14,049 nucleotides of DNA from Paracoccaceae bacterium (GTDB lineage Bacteria; Pseudomonadota; Alphaproteobacteria; Rhodobacterales; Rhodobacteraceae): NCBI GenBank assembly GCA_002401045.1, contig NVSA01000165.1, forward strand, positions 1 through 14,049. The letters are read 5' to 3'. Shown here in pieces: positions 1-5,793 of the stretch. How positions within the stretch are numbered: the stretch's first letter is position 1; each line of letters begins with the position of its first letter. Below the pieces are notes generated by a model. It made no database searches, was not told where the DNA came from, and saw nothing but the letters and a program-made list of their open reading frames with translations. Both the position numbers and the translations under genes were made by a program.

Positions 1-2
1 TG

Positions 3-422
3 CGTGCTGGCCTGATGGCGCCCGCCTCCACTGCTGGCCCGGCGCTGGTGCGCTTCGAGCGCATCCGTTCTGTGGCCGAACTCGACGCGCGCCTGGTGCA
101 GGCCGCCGCGGCCGGCAAGCCGGTGCTACTAGATTTCTATGCCGATTGGTGTGTCAGCTGCAAGGAGATGGAACGCTTGACCTTTAGCGATCCGAGAGTC
201 CAGGCACGGCTGGCGGATGTTGTGCTGCTGCAGGCCGACGTGACACGCAATTCTGCCGACGATCGCACCCTGCTCAAACGCTTCGGCCTATTCGGTCCAC
301 CCGGCATCATCTTGTACGGTGCCGATGGACGTGAGAGCCCGGTGCGAGTGATCGGCTTCCAGTCTGCAAGCCTTTTTCTCGACAGTCTCGCGAAAGCCTT
401 CGGCGACGACGGGAAGCATTGA
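3..422 (+). CDS. dsbD: Thiol:disulfide interchange protein DsbD, C-terminal thioredoxin domain (5' end outside window)
   Basis: The reading frame is open to the left edge of the window, so this is the 3' end of a longer gene; the ATG at 15 is unlikely to be its start. The visible part is a thioredoxin-fold domain with the active-site motif WCVSC (147-161) in the context DFYADWCVSCKEME, then LLQADVT and a cis-proline region FGPPGIILY, all typical of the periplasmic gamma domain of DsbD. In that family electrons from cytoplasmic thioredoxin cross an eight-helix membrane domain to this domain, which reduces periplasmic DsbC, DsbG or cytochrome c maturation proteins. Placement beside copper genes fits repair of copper-oxidised thiols, which is inference. 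A copper-island paralogue or a ScsB-like relative is possible because the N-terminal domains cannot be seen. The family assignment is strong. Confidence 0.9.
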   Translation, partial: RAGLMAPASTAGPALVRFERIRSVAELDARLVQAAAAGKPVLLDFYADWCVSCKEMERLTFSDPRVQARLADVVLLQADVTRNSADDRTLLKRFGLFGPPGIILYGADGRESPVRVIGFQSASLFLDSLAKAFGDDGKH

Positions 423-501
423 GATCTGCCTGACCCCGCCCGCAGCTTATGCAGCAGTATCGCCACCGGGTTCTAGATGCTGTTGGCAGGGTGGCCAGTC
501 T

Positions 502-1176
502 TTATGGACACCGCCTCTGAATGAAGGCAGAGATTTCCTCGGGGCGCGCAAAAACCACGGCGGCGCGGTCGCCCTGCATGCCTGTGCCGATCAGCACAGG
601 TTGACCGGCAGCCGGGCCGGCAGCACTGCCATCGGTTTTGAAGCGCAGGTTGAACTCCCAAAAGACGTGGGCCTTCCGGTCGGCGGTGGTGAGGCGATAG
701 GTATCGCCACAGAAGCGGATTGAGGTGACCCGCGACGCCGCATCGGACTCCTTCAAATTCGGCAGGCCACGATCGGGCACCTTCACACGCCCCGTGGAAA
801 CTGCCTCAATGTAGGCGACCAGATCGGCCCGCGTGCGTGCATCGGCAATGCCGGGAAAGGTCATCGCGTTACCCGGCACCAGGGCCGCCGGATTCTCAAG
901 CCACGCATCGAGGTTCCGTTTGTCCCAGACCAGACCTGATTGCTTGAGGGCGTCAGAGTAGCGTGCAAAGCCGTCGGCTGTGCCTGCTTTACGTCCCAAA
1001 ACGCCCGCCAAGCTCGGGCCCGTCAAGTGGCGACTCGGTGCAAATGAATGGCACGCCATGCAAGTGCGGGCGGCTTGTGCACCCCGCGCGGGGTCACCCT
1101 CTGCACGAGCCGGCGCGCCAAAGGCAAGTGAGGCCAAAGCGATCCCGATCGCATGAAGAGCAGGTCGTTGAATCAT
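502..1176 (-). CDS. Exported monohaem cytochrome c with extra C-terminal domain
   Basis: A 224-residue protein. Residues 1-25 form a Sec signal peptide ending ARA. A class I cytochrome c domain follows, with haem motif CMACH at 39-43 and a likely axial methionine at 105 in GNAMTFPG. After the haem domain ends near 130 there is a further domain of about 75 residues (about 150-223) with cysteines at 156 and 223, which I do not recognise; it begins around TSIRFCGDTY and may form a disulfide-closed beta unit. The start at 1176 was chosen for the signal peptide; the frame stays open to 1470, but that extension runs through the neighbouring gene. The ribosome site is poor (GGAG about 16 bases upstream), so it may be translated together with the upstream gene, which ends 46 bases away. 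Its role is probably periplasmic electron transfer; partners are unknown. Confidence 0.85.
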   Translation of the reverse strand: MIQRPALHAIGIALASLAFGAPARAEGDPARGAQAARTCMACHSFAPSRHLTGPSLAGVLGRKAGTADGFARYSDALKQSGLVWDKRNLDAWLENPAALVPGNAMTFPGIADARTRADLVAYIEAVSTGRVKVPDRGLPNLKESDAASRVTSIRFCGDTYRLTTADRKAHVFWEFNLRFKTDGSAAGPAAGQPVLIGTGMQGDRAAVVFARPEEISAFIQRRCP

Positions 1177-1222
1177 TGGGCCGCAGCGCCCGCTCCATCC
1201 ACGTGCTCTTCTAACGCGCCAG

Positions 1223-1585
1223 TCAAGGCCTGGCCACGTGCCACGCGCCAATGACGCCGTCGCCAGTGGTGTCGCCCGGCTTCTGATCCTTGCTCCAGCG
1301 GTAAAGCGGATGGCCCTTGTAGGCCCACTGGCGCTTGCCGTCATCACGGGTGATGAAACTCCAATCACCGCTCGCCTTGTCGTATGAATCGGCCAGCGCG
1401 GGTGGCCAGTTGGTCGCGCACGTCCCGTTGCACGCGCTTTTGCCGGCCGCAGTGTCTTTGTCGAAAACATACAGCGTCATCTTGTGCTCATCGACCAGCT
1501 TGCCTTGCATAACCTCGGGCGGCTCGGCAAGCGCCGGAAACGATGCGACCGCGCCCAGCGCCAACATCATCAGGGTACGCGACAT
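1223..1585 (-). CDS. Exported COG4315-type 'secreted repeat' protein
   Basis: A 120-residue exported protein with a signal peptide (1-20, ending ALA). It carries the two hallmarks of the COG4315 'secreted repeat' family: a first unit KMTLYVFDKD (35-44) followed by CNGTCATNWPP (52-62), and a second unit with YKGHPLYRW (89-97) followed by a DGVIGAWHV-like end. The two cysteines in CNGTC may form a disulfide. The function of the family is not established; members often sit beside cytochromes or redox genes, as here, where a cytochrome c gene follows 46 bases downstream on the same strand. The start at 1585 is fixed by a strong ribosome site (AAGGAG, six bases upstream); an in-frame TTG at 1816 gives a longer frame but has no such site. 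Confidence in family is good, in function low. Confidence 0.88.
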   Translation of the reverse strand: MSRTLMMLALGAVASFPALAEPPEVMQGKLVDEHKMTLYVFDKDTAAGKSACNGTCATNWPPALADSYDKASGDWSFITRDDGKRQWAYKGHPLYRWSKDQKPGDTTGDGVIGAWHVARP

Positions 1586-1748
1586 AGTGTGCTCCTTGCG
1601 TTGTTGATCAATATCTACGCTAGCGCCGGGACGGCAAGCTGCTACCAACGACCTGGGAATCCCGGTTGTGTGAGATGAGTATAGGGGTGCCGAAAACCGC
1701 ACGGCAATTGATGCTGTAGCACGCCCGCCGTCGACGAAGAGGAGAAGC

Positions 1749-2087
1749 ATGGGTGCCATGGTGGAGCGCTTTGTGACGCCGATCAACCAGATGCCGACGA
1801 GGCCTGTTAAGGCCAATCTTGATGCTCCCCCCGATGATCAGACGACGACCACGGGCTTGGCTACCGGCGACACGCTGGCGTTTGACATTGGTCCAAATGC
1901 TGAACTTCGTCTGCGCAGGGTAGGCTGGCGCGTGCCGGCGGCGGCCTTCGGGGACGCCATGATTTTGCTAAGGACAAGGTGCGCGGATCTCATCAAGGCT
2001 GCGGGATTGCTTCAGCAGCGGCCTACCAGGCAAGCCGGATACATGCATGCAGACCGTTTCAACATCACCAACAGAGGCTTGCAATAG
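1749..2087 (+). CDS. Doubtful small hypothetical ORF
   Basis: A possible protein of 112 residues that I do not recognise. It has a fair ribosome site (AGAGGAG four bases before ATG) and GC-rich third positions in its first half, but no signal peptide, membrane segment, cysteine motif or known domain. The second half (LLRTRCADLIKAAGLLQQ and on) is rich in rare-looking codons such as AGG and CTA. It is divergent from the COG4315-type gene, 163 bases away. The opposite strand also has open frames here, one with a hydrophobic stretch (TGLVGIWLIGV), so this could be antisense to a decayed gene. Treat as unproven. Confidence 0.25.
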   Translation: MGAMVERFVTPINQMPTRPVKANLDAPPDDQTTTTGLATGDTLAFDIGPNAELRLRRVGWRVPAAAFGDAMILLRTRCADLIKAAGLLQQRPTRQAGYMHADRFNITNRGLQ

Positions 2088-2144
2088 ACGTCGAGGCCAT
2101 ACATGCCTGAAAAGGACGACTACCCCGATTGCCAATATGAAAGA

Positions 2145-2169
2145 GCGCAATTGCCAAGATCGATTGCGC
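2145..2169. promoter_or_regulatory. Inverted repeat, operator-like
   Basis: Perfect seven-base arms GCGCAAT (2145-2151) and ATTGCGC (2163-2169) are separated by 11 bases. A direct repeat of ATTGCCAA overlaps the same area. The size suits a dimeric regulator site, but no regulator gene is visible and distance to the next gene is about 280 bases. Confidence 0.3.
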
Positions 2170-2286
2170 AACTGATAGGACACACTGCGCATATTCTTTC
2201 TATTGTTGGGGTGGACCACTGGAGCGTTGCGTAGGCTTTGCACCCTTGGCAAATCATGTCCTGGCGCGAGCGATCATGTACCGATT

Positions 2287-2309
2287 GCATGCTTGTGCCG
2301 TCAGCATGC
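2287..2309. promoter_or_regulatory. Inverted repeat upstream of CzcI-like gene
   Basis: Perfect seven-base arms GCATGCT (2287-2293) and AGCATGC (2303-2309) are separated by nine bases, roughly 140 bases upstream of the CzcI-like start. It could be an operator or the hairpin of a leader; nothing decides between them. Confidence 0.25.
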
Positions 2310-2446
2310 CCACCTTGTCTAGTGGGAGGGAAACGCGCAGCGCCAAACACCTTCAACCGGCTGCATTCTTGTAATGCGCCCGTAACTCTGTGGTCAGGTT
2401 CCGTTTCCTAGACTGCGGCTTCGTGATCGTTGGTTCATGGTGCCCG

Positions 2447-2830
2447 GTGAAGTTGCTGCGTGTGTTTTTGCTCTGGTTAGTACTGCTTGCGCTGCCCTCA
2501 CAGGGCATGGGCGCAGGCATTCTCGCCGACTGCGAACGCGCGCATACAACAACCAAGAAGTTACGAAAGATGCAGCCCCAGCGGCCCCCCACCGCTGCAC
2601 GCGCCGGCCATGAGCATTGTCATGACCACCATGGAAAAGCCACGCCCGTTCGTTTCGACGACCGCTGCAAGTCATGTCCGTCTTGCGGGGAAGTTCCGCA
2701 GCATGCGATGTTGGCGGGACTGACCATGTCCGCTTACCAGCCGAGATTGAAAACACATCGTTCGTCTCGCGCTCACTTTCTCAGCTTCGTCCCGGACCTT
2801 CTCCTACGGCCTCCTCGGCTGGTTGTCTAA
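2447..2830 (+). CDS. CzcI-like exported His/Cys-rich metal-binding protein
   Basis: A 127-residue protein if started at the GTG at 2447, which places a signal peptide at the very N-terminus (KLLRVFLLWLVLLALPSQGMGA); the frame is open to an ATG at 2390, but that adds 19 residues ahead of the signal. The mature part has a likely metal site HEHCHDHH (55-62), a cysteine cluster CKSCPSC (74-80) and a C-terminal pattern FVPDLLLRPPR. Small exported proteins with this layout resemble CzcI, the periplasmic accessory protein encoded ahead of czcCBA in Cupriavidus. Here no efflux genes follow: the next gene is a methyltransferase 170 bases on. Either an orphan metal-binding protein or the remnant of a lost efflux operon. 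Ribosome site is weak, so the start is uncertain. Confidence 0.65.
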   Translation: MKLLRVFLLWLVLLALPSQGMGAGILADCERAHTTTKKLRKMQPQRPPTAARAGHEHCHDHHGKATPVRFDDRCKSCPSCGEVPQHAMLAGLTMSAYQPRLKTHRSSRAHFLSFVPDLLLRPPRLVV

Positions 2831-2943
2831 CACGCATCGCCGATGGCGAGCCAGCTTTCGCTTTTGTAAGAGGAGGCAGACGGCGCATCGGCAAGACCTT
2901 TGGCAGCGCCTCTACACGCGCCAAGGGAAATCGAGTGTTTCGT

Positions 2944-2986
2944 CAGCAAGCAACCAGGACGCCGTCAATGGCGCAGTTGCTTGCTG
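2944..2986. promoter_or_regulatory. Strong hairpin just before the methyltransferase ribosome site
   Basis: Perfect 11-base arms CAGCAAGCAAC (2944-2954) and GTTGCTTGCTG (2976-2986) enclose 21 bases that can form a further three-pair stem (GCC 2961-2963 with GGC 2970-2972). The second arm ends three bases before the ribosome site AGGAG (2990-2994). There is no T-run after it, so it does not look like a simple terminator; a 5' leader structure affecting translation or RNA stability, or a protein site on DNA, is more likely. Confidence 0.6.
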
Positions 2987-3000
2987 CGTAGGAGTTTGCC

Positions 3001-3867
3001 GTGCATATCTGTGTAAGTTGCCATACACCCTTGAGGCCCTTCGCTTGGTCGTGCAGCGCTTGTGGCTGGCGAGCCACCATCCGTGATGGCGTCGCTTGCT
3101 TGGCGCCCGAGATGCTGCAGGACAACGACGGCTTCCATGAGCCGCTGTTCGAGGAATACCAAAAGCTGCAGGCTGACCACTTTTGGTTCGTGCATCGCCG
3201 CAGGCTAATCGTGTGGGCGCTGCAGCGCCATTTCCCGCAGCTCCAGTCGTTTCTGGAAGTTGGCTGCGGCACAGCGGAGAACCTAGCCGCGATTGCAGAT
3301 CGGTTTCGGCACGCAGAAGTGTGCGGTGGGGAACCCTCGCTGAATGCACTCCAGATGGCGCGCCGTCATTGCGGGGCGAAGTTCTTGCAAATGGATGCTC
3401 GCGCGATACCGTTTGTTGAGGCATTTGAGGTGGTCGGCGCCTTTGATGTCATCGAGCATATCGATGATGATCGACGTGCCCTAAGTGAGATGTACAAGGC
3501 CTGCCGGCGCGGTGGCGGGCTGATCTTGACAGTGCCCCAGCACCCCCGGCTCTGGAGCCGCGTGGACGATGCGGCCAAGCACAAACGTCGCTATACGCGC
3601 CGGGATCTCATTGAAAAGTTGCGCGCCACCGGGTTCCGACCGCTCTATGTCAACTCCTTTATGTCGCTGCTGCTACCGGTCATGGTTCTTTCGCGTCTGC
3701 ATCAAAAGATCGCACGGACCGAGCAGGAAGTTGACGAAGGCTTTCGTATCGGGAAAACGCTTAATCGCCTGTTCTCGACGGTCTGCAACGTTGAGTCTCG
3801 CTTGCTTACCCGCGGCATTCACTTTCCGGCCGGCGGCTCACTGCTCGCCATTGCGGTCAAGGAGTAA
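3001..3867 (+). CDS. Class I SAM-dependent methyltransferase with N-terminal zinc ribbon
   Basis: A 288-residue protein starting at GTG 3001, supported by AGGAG seven bases upstream. Four cysteines (4, 7, 18, 21) form a probable zinc ribbon. Residues about 59-68 (DHFWFVHRRR) are a pattern seen ahead of the Rossmann domain in methyltransferases linked to cell-surface glycan genes. The SAM-binding motif I is LEVGCGT (85-91), and FDVIEHIDD (148-156) is the usual post-II region; TVPQHPRLWS (177-186) follows. The C-terminus has a hydrophobic stretch (SFMSLLLPVMVLSRL) that may touch the membrane. Substrate unknown; a lipid-linked sugar or surface glycan is plausible because a GtrA gene follows 68 bases downstream. 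The glycosyltransferase that often accompanies such a pair is missing. Confidence 0.88.
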   Translation: MHICVSCHTPLRPFAWSCSACGWRATIRDGVACLAPEMLQDNDGFHEPLFEEYQKLQADHFWFVHRRRLIVWALQRHFPQLQSFLEVGCGTAENLAAIADRFRHAEVCGGEPSLNALQMARRHCGAKFLQMDARAIPFVEAFEVVGAFDVIEHIDDDRRALSEMYKACRRGGGLILTVPQHPRLWSRVDDAAKHKRRYTRRDLIEKLRATGFRPLYVNSFMSLLLPVMVLSRLHQKIARTEQEVDEGFRIGKTLNRLFSTVCNVESRLLTRGIHFPAGGSLLAIAVKE

Positions 3868-3935
3868 GGTAGCGACTCAACGAACAGGAACCCGCCATTT
3901 ACACGTGTCCGATACACCTACGAGAATGAGCCGCC

Positions 3936-4331
3936 ATGACGAATCGACATCGCTTCTACAGGTACCTCGCGAGCGGCGGTGTTTCCACCGCCGCTCACTA
4001 TCTGACCCTATACGCGCTGGTCCAAATGGGGACCGAGCCTGTGCTCGGATCAACCATTGCGGCGCTGGTGGGGCTGGTGCTCAACTACTCGGTCAGTCGG
4101 CGGTGGGTCTTCGATGCGTCAGCCAAGATCCCGGAGACGCTCGCCCGATTCGCCCTCGTATGGATGCTGGCATTGTTGATCAACGCCTGGGCACTGGCAT
4201 CCCTCCTCGCTTTAGGGTTCCACTATCTGGTTGCGCAGGTGACCGCAACCGGGGTCTTGGTCCTGATCAATTTCAATCTCCACCGCCGTTGGACGTTTTC
4301 CGGTGCGCGCGTGCCCCCCCTCGATAAGTGA
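3936..4331 (+). CDS. GtrA-family membrane protein
   Basis: A 131-residue protein with four predicted membrane helices (about 10-30, 36-54, 68-92, 96-116). It has the internal duplication typical of GtrA: NYSVSRRWVF (50-59) after helix 2 and NFNLHRRWTF (112-121) after helix 4. GtrA proteins are thought to move undecaprenyl-phosphate-linked sugars across the inner membrane for glycan modification. Here it lies between a methyltransferase gene (68 bases upstream) and an exported protein gene on the same strand, so all may be one operon. No cognate glycosyltransferase lies in the window. The ribosome site is weak (GAG about nine bases upstream), which suits coupled expression with the methyltransferase. 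Confidence 0.88.
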   Translation: MTNRHRFYRYLASGGVSTAAHYLTLYALVQMGTEPVLGSTIAALVGLVLNYSVSRRWVFDASAKIPETLARFALVWMLALLINAWALASLLALGFHYLVAQVTATGVLVLINFNLHRRWTFSGARVPPLDK

Positions 4332-4408
4332 CCCATGTCTCACCAACGCAAACACTGGACAGCACAGCCTCAACACGCCTTAGGGCAGTTACATCAGGAG
4401 ACGATGCC

Positions 4409-4816
4409 ATGAGAAAAAGTACTGTCATATCGATATTGGCAACCCTTGCCAGCTTTCCCACGATTGCAAGCGCCTTCGTCCTGCATCTCGAACATGGGTT
4501 CGGCACCCACAACCCCGTCGTGACGTTGGGCGGCATGCAGCCCTCATCCGCACTCCCTGAAGAGATCGACGTTTCGCTCAAACGGGGCGATATTCTGTCC
4601 AAAACGCTTTCGTCTCAACAGCGCTATTCCATGCGGCTGGTCAACCGTGGAAGCGTTTCCGTGAAACTCCGCTTGGATATACAAGACGCAGGCGGGATCG
4701 GCGCACTACCGGGCACGCAACCGATCGATTTGGTGTTGGAGCCGGGGGAAGCGAGAGAACTGGCTATGGAGGCTTGGACTCCAATGATGGTGGTCGTCAG
4801 TACAGCGGCGCCTTAA
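4409..4816 (+). CDS. Exported protein of unknown function, beta-rich
   Basis: A 135-residue protein I do not recognise. The start at 4409 is fixed by AGGAG (4396-4400) and gives a clean signal peptide (1-22, ending ASA). The mature part has alternating hydrophobic residues (YSMRLVNRGSVSVKLRLDIQ at 73-92; LVLEPGEARELAMEAW at 108-123) that suggest an immunoglobulin-like beta sandwich of the kind seen in periplasmic chaperones and Cox11-like proteins, but it lacks the cysteines of a Cox11 copper site. It has two His near the mature N-terminus (HLEHGFGTH) that could bind metal. It follows gtrA by 77 bases. Function is unknown. Confidence 0.7.
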   Translation: MRKSTVISILATLASFPTIASAFVLHLEHGFGTHNPVVTLGGMQPSSALPEEIDVSLKRGDILSKTLSSQQRYSMRLVNRGSVSVKLRLDIQDAGGIGALPGTQPIDLVLEPGEARELAMEAWTPMMVVVSTAAP

Positions 4817-4849
4817 TTTCTCCGCGTGCAACACCTGAGGCAGACGTTA

Positions 4850-4881
4850 GCCCGCACGGCAAAAGCCAAGAATGAGCGGGC
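4850..4881. other. Stem-loop between exported-protein gene and PnuC-like gene
   Basis: Outer arms GCCCGC (4850-4855) and GCGGGC (4876-4881) enclose an inner GGC-AAAA-GCC hairpin (4858-4867). No T-run follows. A second short hairpin, CTCTG-TTG-CAGAG, lies at 4889-4901. They may be RNA processing or weak termination structures in the 145-base gap. Confidence 0.3.
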
Positions 4882-4961
4882 AATGTGCCTCTGTTGCAGA
4901 GACTGCGCGTTGCACTGTTCTGACACAGTAGCGAAACCGCCGCAACAGTCGAAAAATCACC

Positions 4962-5216
4962 GTGAGCCCACTGCAACTCTTCGTTATCTTGGCCGGCTTA
5001 ACCGGCCAGCTATTCATTGCCCGCAAAGACCCGCGCGGCTATCTAGCCTGGATTGCCGGCAACATGGGCCTGGTGTTCGTGTACTGGGAGACCAAGCAAT
5101 TTGCATTGATTGCATTGCAGTTCGTCAACACAGGGATCCAGGTCACGGCTCTGATCGCTTGGCGACGAGCAAAGCGGTGCAATGAAACCAGCCCTGCACA
5201 ACCGTGTGAGGCGTGA
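4962..5216 (+). CDS. Small PnuC/SemiSWEET-like membrane protein
   Basis: An 84-residue protein starting at GTG 4962, with three membrane segments (about 3-19, 28-43, 46-66). The pattern RGYLAWIAGNMGLVFVYWE, then LQFVNTGIQVTALIAWRR, resembles one half of PnuC, the nicotinamide riboside transporter, or a SemiSWEET-like unit that would work as a dimer. Full PnuC is about twice as long with seven helices, so the substrate cannot be inferred. The ribosome site is poor, and the start could be a little further in. It is convergent with the CzcE-like gene, with a shared terminator over its 3' end. Confidence 0.62.
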   Translation: MSPLQLFVILAGLTGQLFIARKDPRGYLAWIAGNMGLVFVYWETKQFALIALQFVNTGIQVTALIAWRRAKRCNETSPAQPCEA

Positions 5217-5226
5217 CAGGGCTGGT
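5187..5226. terminator. Bidirectional terminator between PnuC-like and CzcE-like genes
   Basis: Perfect 10-base arms ACCAGCCCTG (5187-5196) and CAGGGCTGGT (5217-5226) surround an inner CACA/TGTG pairing. On the plus strand it is followed by GGTATTTTA, on the minus strand by TTTCATT. It sits over the stop of the plus-strand gene and just after the stop of the minus-strand gene, the expected place for convergent transcription. Confidence 0.65.
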
Positions 5227-5232
5227 GGTATT

Positions 5233-5646
5233 TTAACTGCCGGTGAACCAGGTGCTGCGCGCGATGATGACACGCACTCCCTTGGCTTCGGGTGCATCCG
5301 GCAGCAGAACGCCCAGGTCGACCGAGGTGCTCTGCATCGCTTCAATGAATGTCCACGCTTGCGTCCCGGTCCCCGTGGAGAATGCGATGGTCTCACCGGA
5401 GTCAACATTGATGTACTTCATCCCGGGCTTCACTACCACCGTGCGCGCAGCCATTGACGCAGGGGCAGGTGAGCCGAACAACAATGCGGTCTTGTTCATA
5501 TTCGACGGGGGTGCCGACGGGCTTTGCCGCACGTGTTCGATCCAATTGTCCCCGCCGTCACCGCGGAATTTGTCAGAGGCCCATGCCGCCGAGCTTGCGG
5601 CAAAGAGGACTGCGAGCATGAGCGAAGCAAGTCCATTGCGATTCAT
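5233..5646 (-). CDS. CzcE-like periplasmic heavy-metal-binding protein
   Basis: A 137-residue exported protein with signal peptide 1-24 (ending WAS). The mature part carries the CzcE-family pattern: LLFGSPAPASMAARTVVV (55-72), YINVDSGETIAFSTGTGTQAWTF (78-100 region), then a strand RVIIAR near the end. In Cupriavidus CzcE is a periplasmic copper-binding protein with an unusual fold that forms dimers, and copper exposure changes its structure. The start at 5646 follows AGGAG with a good spacing; an earlier ATG at 5667 has none. It lies 147 bases downstream of copB on the same strand but with its own promoter-like region, so it may be both read through from copAB and independently expressed. A role in copper buffering is inferred from family and neighbours. 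Confidence 0.82.
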   Translation of the reverse strand: MNRNGLASLMLAVLFAASSAAWASDKFRGDGGDNWIEHVRQSPSAPPSNMNKTALLFGSPAPASMAARTVVVKPGMKYINVDSGETIAFSTGTGTQAWTFIEAMQSTSVDLGVLLPDAPEAKGVRVIIARSTWFTGS

Positions 5647-5679
5647 CGTTTTCTCCTGGAGCGTCAAGTGGTGTGAACG

Positions 5680-5701
5680 ATTCTAGAGAGGCATTCCTCT
5701 C
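5680..5701 (-). promoter_or_regulatory. Candidate promoter -10 with adjoining operator dyad for the CzcE-like gene
   Basis: On the minus strand TAGAAT (plus 5680-5685) matches the -10 consensus at five of six bases, 33 bases before the start codon. Directly upstream lies a perfect dyad GAGAGG-N4-CCTCTC (5686-5701), in the -35/-10 spacer where MerR-family activators and repressors bind. No good -35 is visible, consistent with an activator-dependent promoter. Confidence 0.4.
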
Positions 5702-5726
5702 CCTTCGATGACTCGCGAATTACGTC

Positions 5727-5747
5727 TCGGTAAGGCGCTCATACCGA
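5727..5747. promoter_or_regulatory. Inverted repeat between copB and the CzcE-like gene
   Basis: Six-base arms TCGGTA (5727-5732) and TACCGA (5742-5747) with a nine-base spacer, upstream of the candidate CzcE-like promoter. A regulator site is possible; a chance repeat cannot be ruled out. Confidence 0.25.
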
Positions 5748-5771
5748 AGATGAGCCTCAGGGGAGGTACAC

Positions 5772-5789
5772 AAAAAAAGGGCCATGCCC
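5772..5789 (-). terminator. Short terminator after copB
   Basis: On the minus strand a compact GGGC-ATG-GCCC hairpin (5779-5789), right after the copB stop, is followed by seven T (5772-5778). The stem is only four pairs, so termination may be partial. Confidence 0.5.
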
Positions 5790-5793
5790 CCAT

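Larger units (their letters stand above)
2088..2446. other. Non-coding stretch with two dyads
   Basis: No convincing gene was found on either strand. The stretch is less GC-rich than its surroundings, contains two inverted repeats (2145-2169 and 2287-2309), and precedes the CzcI-like gene, so it probably carries that gene's promoter; I could not identify a good -35/-10 pair. Confidence 0.5.

Noticed and set aside
1177..1470. N-terminal extension of the cytochrome c frame
   Set aside because: It would cover most of the COG4315-type gene and put the signal peptide inside the protein.
1586..1816. TTG-start extension of the COG4315-type frame with a hydrophobic segment
   Set aside because: The internal ATG has an excellent ribosome site and is followed by a signal peptide; the extension has no start signal. 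It may be a remnant of another gene but no family is recognised.
2837..2865. TCGCC-GAT-GGCGA hairpin followed by a T-containing stretch as a terminator of the CzcI-like gene
   Set aside because: The stem is five pairs and the following sequence is only partly T-rich, so not supported well enough to list.
3569..4327. Plus-strand frame of 252 codons
   Set aside because: Overlaps the methyltransferase and GtrA genes in another frame and is arginine-rich.
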